DNA of 64,000 bases from assembly GCA_963575745.1 (NCBI GenBank), contig CAUYUJ010015293.1, positions 275,001 to 339,000 on the forward strand. Direction: 5' to 3'. The number at the start of each line of letters is the position of its first letter. Position 1 is the stretch's first letter. Under the pieces are notes generated by a model. The model saw only the letters and a program-made list of their open reading frames with translations, searched no databases and was not told where the DNA came from. The position numbers and the translations under genes are program-made. This DNA comes from Prorocentrum cordatum. Its lineage: Eukaryota; Sar; Dinophyceae; Prorocentrales; Prorocentraceae. Positions 38,904 through 50,900 of this stretch are shown piece by piece.

Positions 38904-41900
38904 ACATACATGTGTATATATATATATATATCTTGAAAACCATAGTTTATTAGAACAAAGACAAAGAAAGAAGAAAACAGACATAGCAGAAGAAAGGGCG
39001 TTTCGACATTGGGCGGGAGGGGGGAGGGAGGGGGAGGGGGGGGGGTCCGGCTCCAGGCCTCTGCCGAGTGGGACTGGCAGCAGTGCGTCCGCTATGGGGG
39101 AGACTCCCCCCGCTCGAAACAGGCGCCAAGAAATAGCCAAGATCTACTCCATGGGGGGAGGGGGGTGGGTGCGAGGGCCCGCGCCGATCGGCAAAACAAT
39201 GATAAAACGATCACAAGGCTCACATGATTTATGATGTTCCAACCTACATGTGCCTTGACCACCAGAAAGAATCTCGAGGACCAAGAAAGCACCGAAACTG
39301 CAGGGTGTTCGCGTGTCGGGCCCTGGGAGGCGGTGCTCGTTCGACACCGCTTCGATACCTTTCTGGGTGCTCGAGATTATTCCTGGGGATGTGGCCCTGC
39401 AGCGCGATGGGAACAACATGACCCATGATGTGCTACCGAAGGGGTGGGCTACCCAGGCCCCCTCCCATATAGTCATGAAAAATCATGACGGGCGGCGTGT
39501 CCTTATTGTCTTCGGCCTCCGGGGGCCCCTTGACGGGCCTCGGGACCGTCAAGCAACGACTCGGGATGAAACACTGGTCATGGGGAATGGGTCCAGACCT
39601 CTGGGGGCCGACGCCATGAAAAAAATCGTGACGTCGGGGGTCTGGGTTTGCAGGAGCCCATGAGCCCGTGTCCCGCAGGGGTGCCAGCAGGGCGTGCCCA
39701 GCCCACCTCCTCCTCCTCCTCCTCCTCCTCCTCCTCCTCCCTCCTCCTCCTCCTCCTCCTCCTCCTCCTCCTCCTCCTCCTCCTCCTCCTCCTGAGCAGT
39801 GGCGGGAGCAGGTCCTGGACTCCAGGGTTCCCCCTGGGACCAGATCTCCCTCCTGAGCCGCTTCTGGACGGCCCCTTGGCCCATGGCAGGGAGGGCCCCA
39901 GGAGCCCAGGCTGGCGACGCGCACAGGGGGGTGTGGGGGAGGGGGGGGGGCAGGCTGCTGCTCAGTAGGCGCCGGCCCTACATCCCCAGACCCCCGGCGC
40001 CATGATTTTTCATCTCGTCGACACCTCGATGTCTGGACCCATTCCCAGAGGCCGGTCTTTCATCCTGAGTCCTTTTTTATGACGGTCCCGAGGCCCGGTA
40101 GGGGCCCCCAGGGGCTGAAAACAGCGAGAAACCTCCCGTCGTGACTCTTTCCGGACTCGGGGGGGTCTGGGTCTACAGAGAAGGCCCGCGCCTGCCACGA
40201 AGCAGGGGTGCTTCTAAGACGCCGTCCCCCCTCCCCTCCAAGCACCCCCCCCCCTCGACGCGGGGCCGGGCCTGCCGCAGCTCGTCCGCGAGAGGCTCGC
40301 CCTCCGCGACGGAGGCCGGCAGGCGCTCCAGCGAGGCGGAGACGAGCGACACGTCGGCGTCCTTCTTTGAAGGGGCCCTGGGACACACGAATCAATACAC
40401 ACAAATAACAGGATTCCCCATATGTTCCAATATTTCCTGGGTTTTGTCTTCCCCCCCACTTCACATATTTTCCAACAGTTTCCTGGGAGTCGACGATTAA
40501 TTGTGTCTGTGTGTTTTTCCCTCCTGATCTTGGCGGCGCGCACAAACCTGGGATCCGACGTTGCCAAACAATTGCAACGCAACAGAAATCACGACCCGAC
40601 CCCCAGACCCTACATTTCTGCGTCATTTTTCGAGCCAGGTCGATCTGTGAGGGTCCCGGGGCCCGAAGTGAAACGAAGACGCGCTGCTCGAAGAAGTTGA
40701 GTCGCCAGGATCTCAGGGAAGGGGGTAGGGGGAGGGGGGAAGCCTTCTGAGAATGAGCCTGCTTCTTAGAAGGCGCCGGCCTCACATCTGTAGAGAAGGC
40801 CCGCACCTTCTAAGAAGCAGGGGTGCTTCTAAGAAGCCTTCCCCTCTCCCCTTACCCCGTCCCGACCTTCCCAAACCCCGACCTCCGAGGACGTGATGTT
40901 GTGTTCCATCCGGCGGTGCTTTTCCGCGATTTCGCCCTCATGTGGGGCCCGCTGTCGGGCCCGGGGGCCATCCCAACTGGATCCGGGACGAAGGACCACC
41001 CTCGGGGAACTTCCCCGAGGGTGGTTTTCGTGCCCTGCCCCTTCCCCGAGGGTGGTTTTCGTGTCCAGTCCCTTCAAGGGGCCGGGGCCTTTGGGGCCGT
41101 AGAAAATCACATCGGCGGATGTCTGGGACTGAGCGACGGCAAGAAGCGGGTCTTGCGCAGGAAGGCACAGCGACCGTACGCGGCGGCTGACGCGGGCCGC
41201 CAGCGCGGCACGCCACACTGGAGACGAGGGCGCTTACTCGCGACCTTACGCGGCCAGCTCACGCGCGAATGTCGGCGCTGACGACCCCGTTGCGTGGCTC
41301 AAATGGGGTCCGAGCAGATGAGGTCGAAGGATCGCGCCGCATCGCCGATGCATCGGCGACGCCGTCGTGGAGAAAATCTGGTTCCACGTCGAGCCGCATC
41401 GCCGATGCATCGGCGATGCCGAGCGATCTTTCGACCCCATCTGCTCGGACCCCATTTGTCGGCTATACGTACGGGTGACCCTGGGTGAGAGTGACCTTTG
41501 GTGCGCGGCTTTTGGGGGGGGGGGGCGGCGCGGGGGGGCAGACACAGGCGAGCAAGACGCTACTAGCGCATCGCCTTCGGCGATCGAGGGGCCACATTGG
41601 GCCCACACCAAAGGTCACTCCGCGAGCCCACTTCTAATGGTGCTCGTTTCTACTTGTTCCTGGCCCCCTAGTGGCCAGGTAGAGGCCCAGGACAGAACAA
41701 TTAGAAATGAAAGGACCCCCAAAAAATCAAAGAACTCTCGAAGAATTAGGAATGAACAATGTGTACGTCTAGGCGAGCTTGGGAGGCCCTCGAGTCCGGC
41801 AGGTCCGCCAGGTGGCCCGCGATGCGGGCGCACACGGGCCCTAGCGCGCTGGGGTGCTCCGCGTTGCCGTCCTGTAGGGAACCGAGCTCTATACACCGAC

Positions 41901-44900
41901 TCGTGCTCTGGGCCTGCCCTGAACCTTGCAAACAATGAAGCGGATCCTGGTGCATACGGGGTCCTGGTGTATGCATGCTTCGCTGTTTCCCTAAAAGAAC
42001 GGGGAAACGAGTACACACCACACCACCCCGACGTCGTCTTCGACCCTCAAAAAAACCCGGGATTGAAACACAGCCCTTCACTGGTGATGCATAGGTTCCA
42101 ATATCCGATCCTGGGCCAGCAGGGCCACGCCGGGCAGGAGGTGCGCGAGCGCGGAGGACTCGAAGTGGTGCAGCCTGCGAAGGCTCTCGCGCACCATGGC
42201 CACGGAGAAGTCGGAGGTGCCCTGGTCGACGCTCGCGAAAGCCTCGACCATGTAGGCGAGGGCGTGGGGGGGGAAGTCGTGGAGGCGGTGCACGCAGATC
42301 TGCGCCGCGGCCTCGAAGAAGCCCCGGCAGGCCGCGCCGGCCTCGTGGGAGGCGGCCCACACGATGGCCGAGATCTCCTGCGGCTTGTGCTCGGACAGCT
42401 TGCCCAGGGACGCGCCGAGAAGCGCTGGCACCAGCCCAGACTGCCTGCAGGCCCGAAGTCCTCATTTCCCCCTACACGACGAAGCGAAACAAGCCTAATT
42501 GGCGCCCGTGTGGCTGTCGCGTGAGACGTGCCGCCGAGTAAGTGTGAAACCAGAGGGACAAGCAGAGCGGAGGAGGACGAGGGCGTTGCGCGCGGGATCC
42601 CCATGACCCAAACGCCATTAATTGAAGGAGCTTGTCTTGAGAACTCACGTCATCCTGACCCCCAACGCGCGAAGGAATGGGCCCGCCAACCGCCCCCCCC
42701 CCCCTGTTCTGTGTCCGGGGAGACCGGGAAATTTGGGGAATCCGGCGACGGATTCCAAACTGGCGCCCTCGCGTGGGACATCGCCATGAAACCGGCTCCC
42801 CGAGCCTCCCCAAGGAGACCCTCAGAGGCCCCCGTGTTCCGTTTCCGGGACATCTGGCACATCCGGCGGCGAAGTCCGAAGCAGCGCCCTCGCGAGGGAC
42901 ATCCTCAGAACCCCCCCCCCCCCCCGAGCCTCTCCAAGGAGACCGCCAGACGCGCGCCAGGGCGCACCGGGCGTCCCAGTCCGCGGCCCCTGCTGGAGGC
43001 CAAAGCCAGGCCCCCTGGCGCGCGAGACAGTCAGAAGATAGGCAGTGTTGGTGTTCTCTACTTCATTCGGGCTGTAGGCAAGCTACGGAGCTGGGAAGCA
43101 GACTGTTCGAATGGGGATGATCACGGGCACTAGTCTTCAGTATCGAGACGAACTCGAGCTGTGGACCTCCTCCTTCTCCTCCCCCTCCCCCTCTCCTCTC
43201 CTCCTACTCCTCCTCTCCTCCTCCTCCTCCTCCTCCTCCTCTCCTCCTCCTCCTCCTCCTCCTCCTACCTCCTCCTCCTCCTCCTCCTCCTCCTCCTCTC
43301 CTCCTCCTCCTCTCTCCTCCCTCCTCCTCCTCTCCTCCTCCCCTCCCTCCTCCTCTCCTCCTCCTCCTCCTCCTCCTCCTCCCTCCTCCTCGCCCCACGG
43401 CGCCTCCAGCTGGACCCATTCCGGGGAGCTGCCAGCGCGCGCTGGGGCGCGCCGGGTCGCACCGGGCGTCTCCCACGCTGGGGCTCTCGCTCGAGACAGC
43501 CTCCCCGTGTCGACCCCCGGCGCGCAAGGAGGAGGAGGAGGAGGAGGAGGAGGAGGAGGAGGAGGAGGAGGAGGAGGAGGAGGAGGAGGAGGAGCGAGGA
43601 GGAGGAGAAGGAGGAGGCCCCACCGCGCCCTGCAGGGACCATTGTCCAGGGATCTGCTGGTGCGCGGAAGGGCAAACCGGGAATGTCCCAGTCTGGGGCT
43701 CCCGCTCGAGGCACCCTCGCAAGGTCGCCAGATCGCCCCTCAAGAAAGGCCCCCGAGGACGATGACGTAGAAGGACGGATTAGGGAAGGAGGGAGGAGGG
43801 AGGAGGGAGGAGGAAGCGGAGGAGGAGGAGGAGGCGGCGGAGAAGGAGGAGGAGGAACGAGGAGGAGGAGGAGGAGCAGGAAAGGGAGAGGAGAGAGGAG
43901 GAGGACGAGGAGGAGGAGGAGGCGGAGGAGGAGGAGGAGGCGGCGGCGGAGGAGGAAGAGGCGCTCGAGAGGAGAGGAGGAGGAGGAGAAGGAGGAGGAG
44001 GAGGAGGAGGAGGAGGAGGAGAGAGGAGGAGCGAGGAGGAGAGCGAGGAGGAGGAGGAGCAGGAGGAGGGAGGAGGAGGAGGAGGAGGAGGAGGAGGAGG
44101 AGGAGAAGAAGAGGAGGGGGGAGGAGCGGGAGGAGGGTGAGAGTTGGAGGAGGAAGGAGAGAGGAGGAGGAGGAGGAGGAAGAGGAGAAGGAGGGAGAAA
44201 GGAGGGGGAGGAGGAGGATGAGGAGATAAGGAGGAGGATGAGATGGGGAGGAGGAGGAGGAGAGGAGGAGGAAGAAGGAGGAGGAGGAGGAGGAAGAGAG
44301 GGAGGAGGAGGAGGAGGAGGAGGAGGCGGAGGAGGGAGGAGGATGAGAGTTGGAGGAGGAGAAGAGGGAGGAGGAGGAAGAGGAGGGAGAGGAGGATGAT
44401 GATGAGGAGGATAAGGAGGAGGATGAGGATGGGAGAGGAGGGTGAGGAGGAGGAGGAGGAGGAGGAGGAGGAGGAGAGTTGGAGGAGGAAGAAGAGGAGG
44501 GAGAGGAGGAGGAGGAGGAGCAGGAGAGCTGGAGGAGGAGGTGGATGAGGAGGATGAGGAGGATGAGAAGGAGGAGGAGGAGGAGGAGGAGGAGGAGGAG
44601 GAGGAGGAGGAGGAGGGGGAGGAGGGCTCTGCTGGACTCTGCTGAGCGCCGAGGAGGAGGAGGAGGCGGAGGAGGGACGCCCTCCAGAAACCTCACGAGA
44701 TTTTCTGGCCCTCACCGTCCTCCTGGCCCTCTGGCCCTCACCGTCCTCCTCCCCGCCCTCCTGAACCTCACCCTCCTGACCATCACCCTCCTGGTCCGCA
44801 CCCTTCTGATCCTCATCCTCATGCTCCTCACTCTCCTGATTCTGTCTCTTCACCCTCACCCTCCTGCCTCACGATCCTGCTCATTACCCTCCTCATTTCC

Positions 44901-47900
44901 ATTCACCTGATCCTCGCTCTTCTCGTGATCCTCACTCTGCCGATCCTCCCTCTCCTTTGCTGATCCTCCCTCTGCTGCTCCACACCCGGCCGATCCTCTC
45001 TCTTGATCTGCATTCTGGCCATCCTCGCTCTCCTGACCCTCCTGCTCCAGGCTCTCCTGATCCTCACCCTTGCAAGACTCGCCCTCCTGATCCTCTCCCT
45101 CCTCATCCTCCCCCGGTGCACCACCGCCTCCCGCTCACTCTCCTCCTCGTGCCCACAAGCACATGCACCCTCTCCTGTGTACAGAAGCTCCCGATCCACC
45201 GCAGAGCGGCCGGCCAAAATTGTGGATGCCACGTATCATCGAATTCAACATGTGTTTAACATGTCGGAAAATGTCCTGAAACATGTTTTGAAGTGTTTTT
45301 GAACTGCTTCAAAGATTTAACACGTTTTCTAGACATCTGGAAAATATTTGGCAACGCGCTTCCTCTCCATTGATCGTCCTCCTCAAGGCTAGTAGAAACC
45401 CTGCCTGCAGGCCCGAAGCTTCGAGTACGCCCACAGGATGTTTGCGGTGTTCTGCGGCGACATCTCCCTGCGCTTCTCGATCGCCACGGGCACCATGGCC
45501 CGGAAGAGAGGCTCGTGCGGCAGGCCCACGGTCGCGAACGCCCAGGCCGTATTCGACAGCTCCTGCGGCTTGAACGCCCAGAGCAGCTCGTCGCAGATGG
45601 CCATGTTCCCGAGCTCCGTGAACAGGGGCACCTCGGGAGGAACGAAGAGAGAGTCATCCTCAGCACGGCTGGCTTCTGCTCAGAATTCTGGTCAGAACGC
45701 ACCCTGGCAGAGGCCCGGGGAGCAGCGGTATAACCATCTTCAACACGGCCGGACTCTTCCCTGAATTCTGGCCAGAACGCACCCTGGCAGGGGTCCCGGG
45801 AGCAGCGGCATCGGTAGGTCCGCGCGGACTGCTCGGATCGGCGCCGGTCCCCCTCCCGAGGCGGCGAAGGGGCCTGCCAGCGTTGATTCAAGAACTCCGC
45901 GCGGAGCTCCGAAAGTTTCGGTTCGTGCAGTCTCTCTCTCTCTCCCCCTCGGAGCCTCCATGGAGCGGTTCTTCGCGTAGGCCCAGAGGGTGTTGGCGAT
46001 CTCCTGCGGCTTCGCCTCGGCCGCCTTGGAGAAGATCTCCACGGCCAGGTTCCCGAACATGGCGCCGTGCTTCTGCTTCGCGGTCGCGAAGGACCAGGCG
46101 ATGATGGAGAGGCACTGCAGGCTGAACTCGCCGGGCGCGCGCTCGATCATGCGCTTGGCGACGTGGACAAAGAGCTGGGGCACCTTCCCCCGCGCCTCCC
46201 TCCGATCCCTCCTCCCCCTCCTTCCCCCTAACCTGTCCTGCCCCTCCTCGCTGTGCTCCCCTTCTCTCACCCTTCTCGTCTCGAGAAGGAAAGAAGACGG
46301 AGGATGGCGTTTGACTGGGAATCGTCGCATGCTGCGGCTTGATGTAATTATAAAAAGGCCAGGTTTGTACATGCGGGCCTAAACCCCAACCACCAAATCA
46401 GGCTAGTGTCTTCCGCACCTGACGCGGCCAGATGATGGAGGGGGAAACGAGGGAGGAGGGAGGAAGGAGGAAAAGGCAGGGAGGAGGCAGCCAGGAGCCC
46501 TCCCCCGCTCCTCCATGTGCAGCTTGGCGTACGCCCAGACCATGTTCGAGAGCTCGAAAGGCTTCAACTGCGAAAGCCGGGGCGCGGCGATGCCCGAGAT
46601 GAGGGAGAGCAGCTGCTCCTCCGGCAGCCTGAGCGCCCCCTACACCTCCACCTCCTCCTTCTCCTCCTCCTCCTCCTCCTCCTCCTCCGCTTCCTTCTTC
46701 CTCCTCCTCCTCCTCCTCCTCCTCCTCCTCCTCCTCCTCCTCTTCCCACGAAGCGCTGTCCTGGGTGGCGTTGACGCATGCGGCCTGTGACACTGAAGCC
46801 TTCGGTGGAGCTCCCTATGGTGCCACGAAGCGCTGCCCTGAGTGGCGTTGACGCATGCGGCCTGTGCCACTGGAGCCTTCGGTGGAGCTCCCTATGGGGG
46901 GCCACGAAACGCTGTCCTGGGTGGCGTTGACGCATGCGGCCTGTGCCACTGAAGCCTTCGGTGGAGCTCCCTATGGGGCCACGAAACGCTGTCCTGGGTG
47001 GCGTTGGCGCATGCGGCCTGTGCCACTGGAGCCTTCGGTGGAGCTTCCTATGGGGCCACGGATCGCTGTCCTGGGTGGCGTTGACGCATGCGGCCTATGC
47101 CACTGGAGCCTTCGGTGGAGCTCCCTATGGGGCCACGACGCGCTGTCCTGGGTGGCGTTGCCGCATGCGGCCTGGGCCAGTGGAGCCTTCGGTGGAGCTC
47201 CATATGGGGCCACAAAACGATGTCCTGAGTGGCGTTGACGCATGCGGCATGTGCCACTGGAGCCTTCGGTGGAGCTCGCTATGGAGCCACGAAATGCTGT
47301 CCTGGGTGGCGTTGACGCATGCGGCCTATGCCACTGGAGCCTTCGGTGGAGCTCCCTATGGGGCCACGAAGCGCTATCCTTGGTGGCGTTGACGCATGCG
47401 GCCTGTGCCACTGGAGCCTTCGGTGGAGCTCCCTATAGGGGGCCACGACGCGCTGTCCTGGGTGGCGTTGCCGCATGCGGCCTGTGCCACTGGAGCCTTC
47501 GGTGGAGCTCCCTATGGAGCCACGGATCGCTGTCCTGGGTGGGTGAAACGCAGGGAGGTGACGAGGCGGATGGGAGGACGGAGGAGGGGGAGGAGGAGAG
47601 GAGAGTAGAGGAGAGGAAGAGGAGACGCGGGGCGCTGTCTCGCCAAAACGAAAACCCAACACAACAGGATGGTTGGGAAAAGACCAATCGCGGCCAAAGT
47701 CAACTCCAGGCCAGGACCGCCACAATCGCAACGCATCTCCAGCTCGTAGCGTCTGCGCCGCGACCTACGCGTGCTCCTCCTCCCCCGCCCTGGTCATTAA
47801 TTTCCGCCTCGCCATCCTCCCCTCAAACTCCTCCCTTGTTTCTCCTCATCCTTTTCTGTCCTCCTCTCCTTTCCGTTTCCCTGTCCTCGCCGCCCGCGCC

Positions 47901-50900
47901 CGCCCCCGCCTCGCGCGTCCCCCCTATCCTGTCCGCTCCTTGCACCTCCTTCCTTCCCCCTCCTCGTGGCAAGTCTGATCTCCTCCCCTTTTCTCCTCCA
48001 CCGCCCTCTCTGCCTCCGCCTACGCCCTCTCCTCCCCATCCTTCCCCCTCCTCCTACCCCTCCTCTCTCCTCCTCCTCCTCCTCTCCTCCTCCTCCTCCT
48101 CCTCCTCCTCCTCCTCCTCCTCCCCTCCCCCCCCCCTCCCTCTCCCTCTCCCCCTTCCTCCTCCTCCTCCTCCCTCCCCATCCTCCTACCTCCTCCTCCG
48201 CCTCATCCTCCTCCTCCTCCTCATCTCCTCCTCCGCCTCCTCCTCCTTCCTCTTCCTCCTCCTTCCTCCTCCTCCGCCCCCCCGCCTCCTCCTCCGCCTC
48301 CGCTTCCGCCCCCGCCTCCCGCCTTCGCCTCCGCCCGCCCTCCTCCTCCTCCGCCTCCGCCTCCGCCTCTCCCGCCTCCGCCTCCGCCTCCGGCTCTCCT
48401 CCTCCCTCTCTCCTCCTCTCCTCTCCTCCCTCATTCCTCCCCTCTCCTCCTTCCTCCTCCTCCTCCTCCTCCTCTACTCTCCCTCTCCTGCCTCCCCCTC
48501 CTCCTCCTCCTCCTCCTGCCTCCTCCTCCTCCTCTGCTCCTTCCTCCTCCTCCTCCTCCTCCTCCTCCTCCTCCTCTCTTCTTCCTCCTCCTCTCCCTTT
48601 TTTTTTCCTCTCCTCCTCTCCTCCTCCTCCCTCCTCCTCCTCCTCCCCACTCCGCTGCACTATACCCGTCTCTCTCCTCCTCATTCCTCCTCCTACTCCT
48701 CTCCTCCTCTCCTCCTCCTCCTCCTCCTCGCCCCCCCCACTTCTCCCTCCGCGCCCCCGCTTGCCCCCCTTGCTCCCTTGCGGCCTCTGGCTCCGTCAGG
48801 CCGTTCGAGCCCTGGCCCCTCGCGCCCAGGGCTGCAGCGGAAACCTCCGGAGCCTCCCCCCCGGGCCCCAGGGAAGCCCGGGCGTCCGCCAGGCGGCGCA
48901 GCCCCGGGGCCCCATGCAGCGCTTCTTGGGAGGGACGCCCGCGCCTTCCAAGAAAGGGGGTGCTTCTGAGAAGCCTCCCCCCAACCCTGACCTTCCAGAG
49001 TGCAAAGAAATAGCCCTCCAGACCTATGGACCTATCTGGGCTGCCTAAAACCTCAACTGGAATTAAGATATCGAGGTCCTGGTGCTATTTTTGAGCCCTC
49101 CTGGAAGGTCAGGGAAACCGCCACACTGAGTGTGAGGAGTGCTCAAAAATGCGCCGTCACGCGGACTTTGCCACTGTGGGGTCCCTTGTGGAGCTCACAG
49201 AGGGGGCCATGAAGCGTCCAAGAGGTGCGCCGATGTGGGGCGGCGCCGCCAAGCACCCTTTGCCAGTGCAGCTCCCTATAGGGCCACGCCTCATAGGATG
49301 GGCGTGCCGAAATGGGCATGCGGATGACAGCGGCAGGAGGGAGGAGGGGGGGGCGGGAGTGAGTAAGTGACGCGGGACCCAACAACATCGGATGGTTGAG
49401 AACACACTGGAGGAGGGACAGGGGAGGGCTTGCGGGGTAGGGCGAGGACGTCGGTCCTCCGTATCCTCCTCTTGTGGCAGCCTCAGCGTAGCGCAGGACC
49501 AGCAGACCATGCTCATGCACTGGACCTCGAAAGGGACCTGCGTCTGCCGACTCTCCAGCAGCAGGCGCGCGGAGCCCTCGATCTGCTGCTTGATGGTGCT
49601 GAAGAGCTGCTTGAAGTTGGGGTTCTCCAGCAACATCTCCGGAGAGTACCCACCTTCCGGGTGTTGCTAGGGGCGTTCCTGGCCCAATTGGTGCTCCCAA
49701 GATCTCCAAGGAGGCCCCCCCGGCCTCCAGGAGTAGCCCTCACGCGGCCCAGAGAGCCCCAAGGGCTCCGAAATGAAACAAAAGCTGGGGGCACCTTGGG
49801 CCAGGGACACCTACAGCAATCCCCGAACCATTACCAAACAAGGACGAAGCTAGGGCAGGGACAAAGTCGTACCGGGACAGATTGGAGGCCGCTGGGACCT
49901 GGCGGTGCTGGAGGATGCATCGGGGGCCGCAGCCGTTGCATATCGCCCTGGAGCGCCCAGAGATTATTCCGGCCCTTGGCCCAGCCAGAACACACCCATG
50001 CCTGTACCCTGCGTGGTCTGGACACCGAGGCGCGATCCCAAGTGTGCACGCTCCCGGATACGGCAGGTTCGTGTCGTGCCGACACCGCGGGGATCGTTCA
50101 ACCTTGAAGAAGGATCGGCGGTTTCTGCCGTTCAACATCGATCGCCATCGGGGTCGCCGGTGGCGTCCAACGTTAAGCACCAGCGGCGGGGTCGCCACTG
50201 GTCGAGGCGACGCAAACCTGCCGTGCACGGTCTCGTGGTGGGTGCGCTCCGCGCGGGGCATCCGCGCAACGCCTCCCCGTGTCCGCGGGGCCGCCGGCGA
50301 GAGGCCCAGGCCGCGCTGCCGCGGATGCAGGCACGTGTCCCCGCGCGCGAGCCTTGGCCAGACACGGCCAGCTTGGTCACGCGATGCAGCGCCGTGACCA
50401 AGTTGATCGCGTTCATCTCGGTGATGTGGTAGTGGATCGTCTGCAGGAGCCTAGGAGCCAGCGAGGGGGGGGGGCCACCCTGACCCCCTCGAGGCATGGC
50501 AAAGAGTCGCGACCGGAAGTGCTTCCACATTCTCGGCCTCTGGGCCCCCCACCGGGCCTCGGGACCGTCAAAAAGCGACTCGGGATGAAACACCGGTCCC
50601 GGAAAATGGGTCCAGACCTCGGGGTGTCGACGTCATGAAAAAATCCTGACGTCGGGGGTCTGGGTTTGCAGGAGCCCATGAGCAGCGGAAGGAGGAGGGG
50701 CCCTGGCGAGAGCAGGTCCTGGACTCTGGGGGCCCCCCTGGGACCAGATCTCCCTCCTGAGCCGTTTCTGGGCGGTCCCTTGGCGCCAGCGGAGGGCCCC
50801 TAGAGCCCAAGTTGGCGGCGCGCACAAGCGGGTAGGTGGAGGGGGGAAGGCTTCTTAAAAGCAGGCTGCTGCTTAGAAGGCGCCGGCCTTACATCTACAG

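Noticed and set aside
43111-44859. Long open frames of up to about 410 codons on both strands
   Set aside because: Entirely GGA/CCT triplet repeats; such repeats have no stops in any frame.
46855-47608. Repeated peptide frames in the 77-bp array
   Set aside because: The 77-bp unit is not a multiple of three, so the peptide changes every unit; it is a satellite.
47242-49048. 575- and 360-codon frames rich in Ser, Pro and Leu
   Set aside because: Artefact of the 77-bp array joined to a CCT tract; no codon bias outside the repeat.
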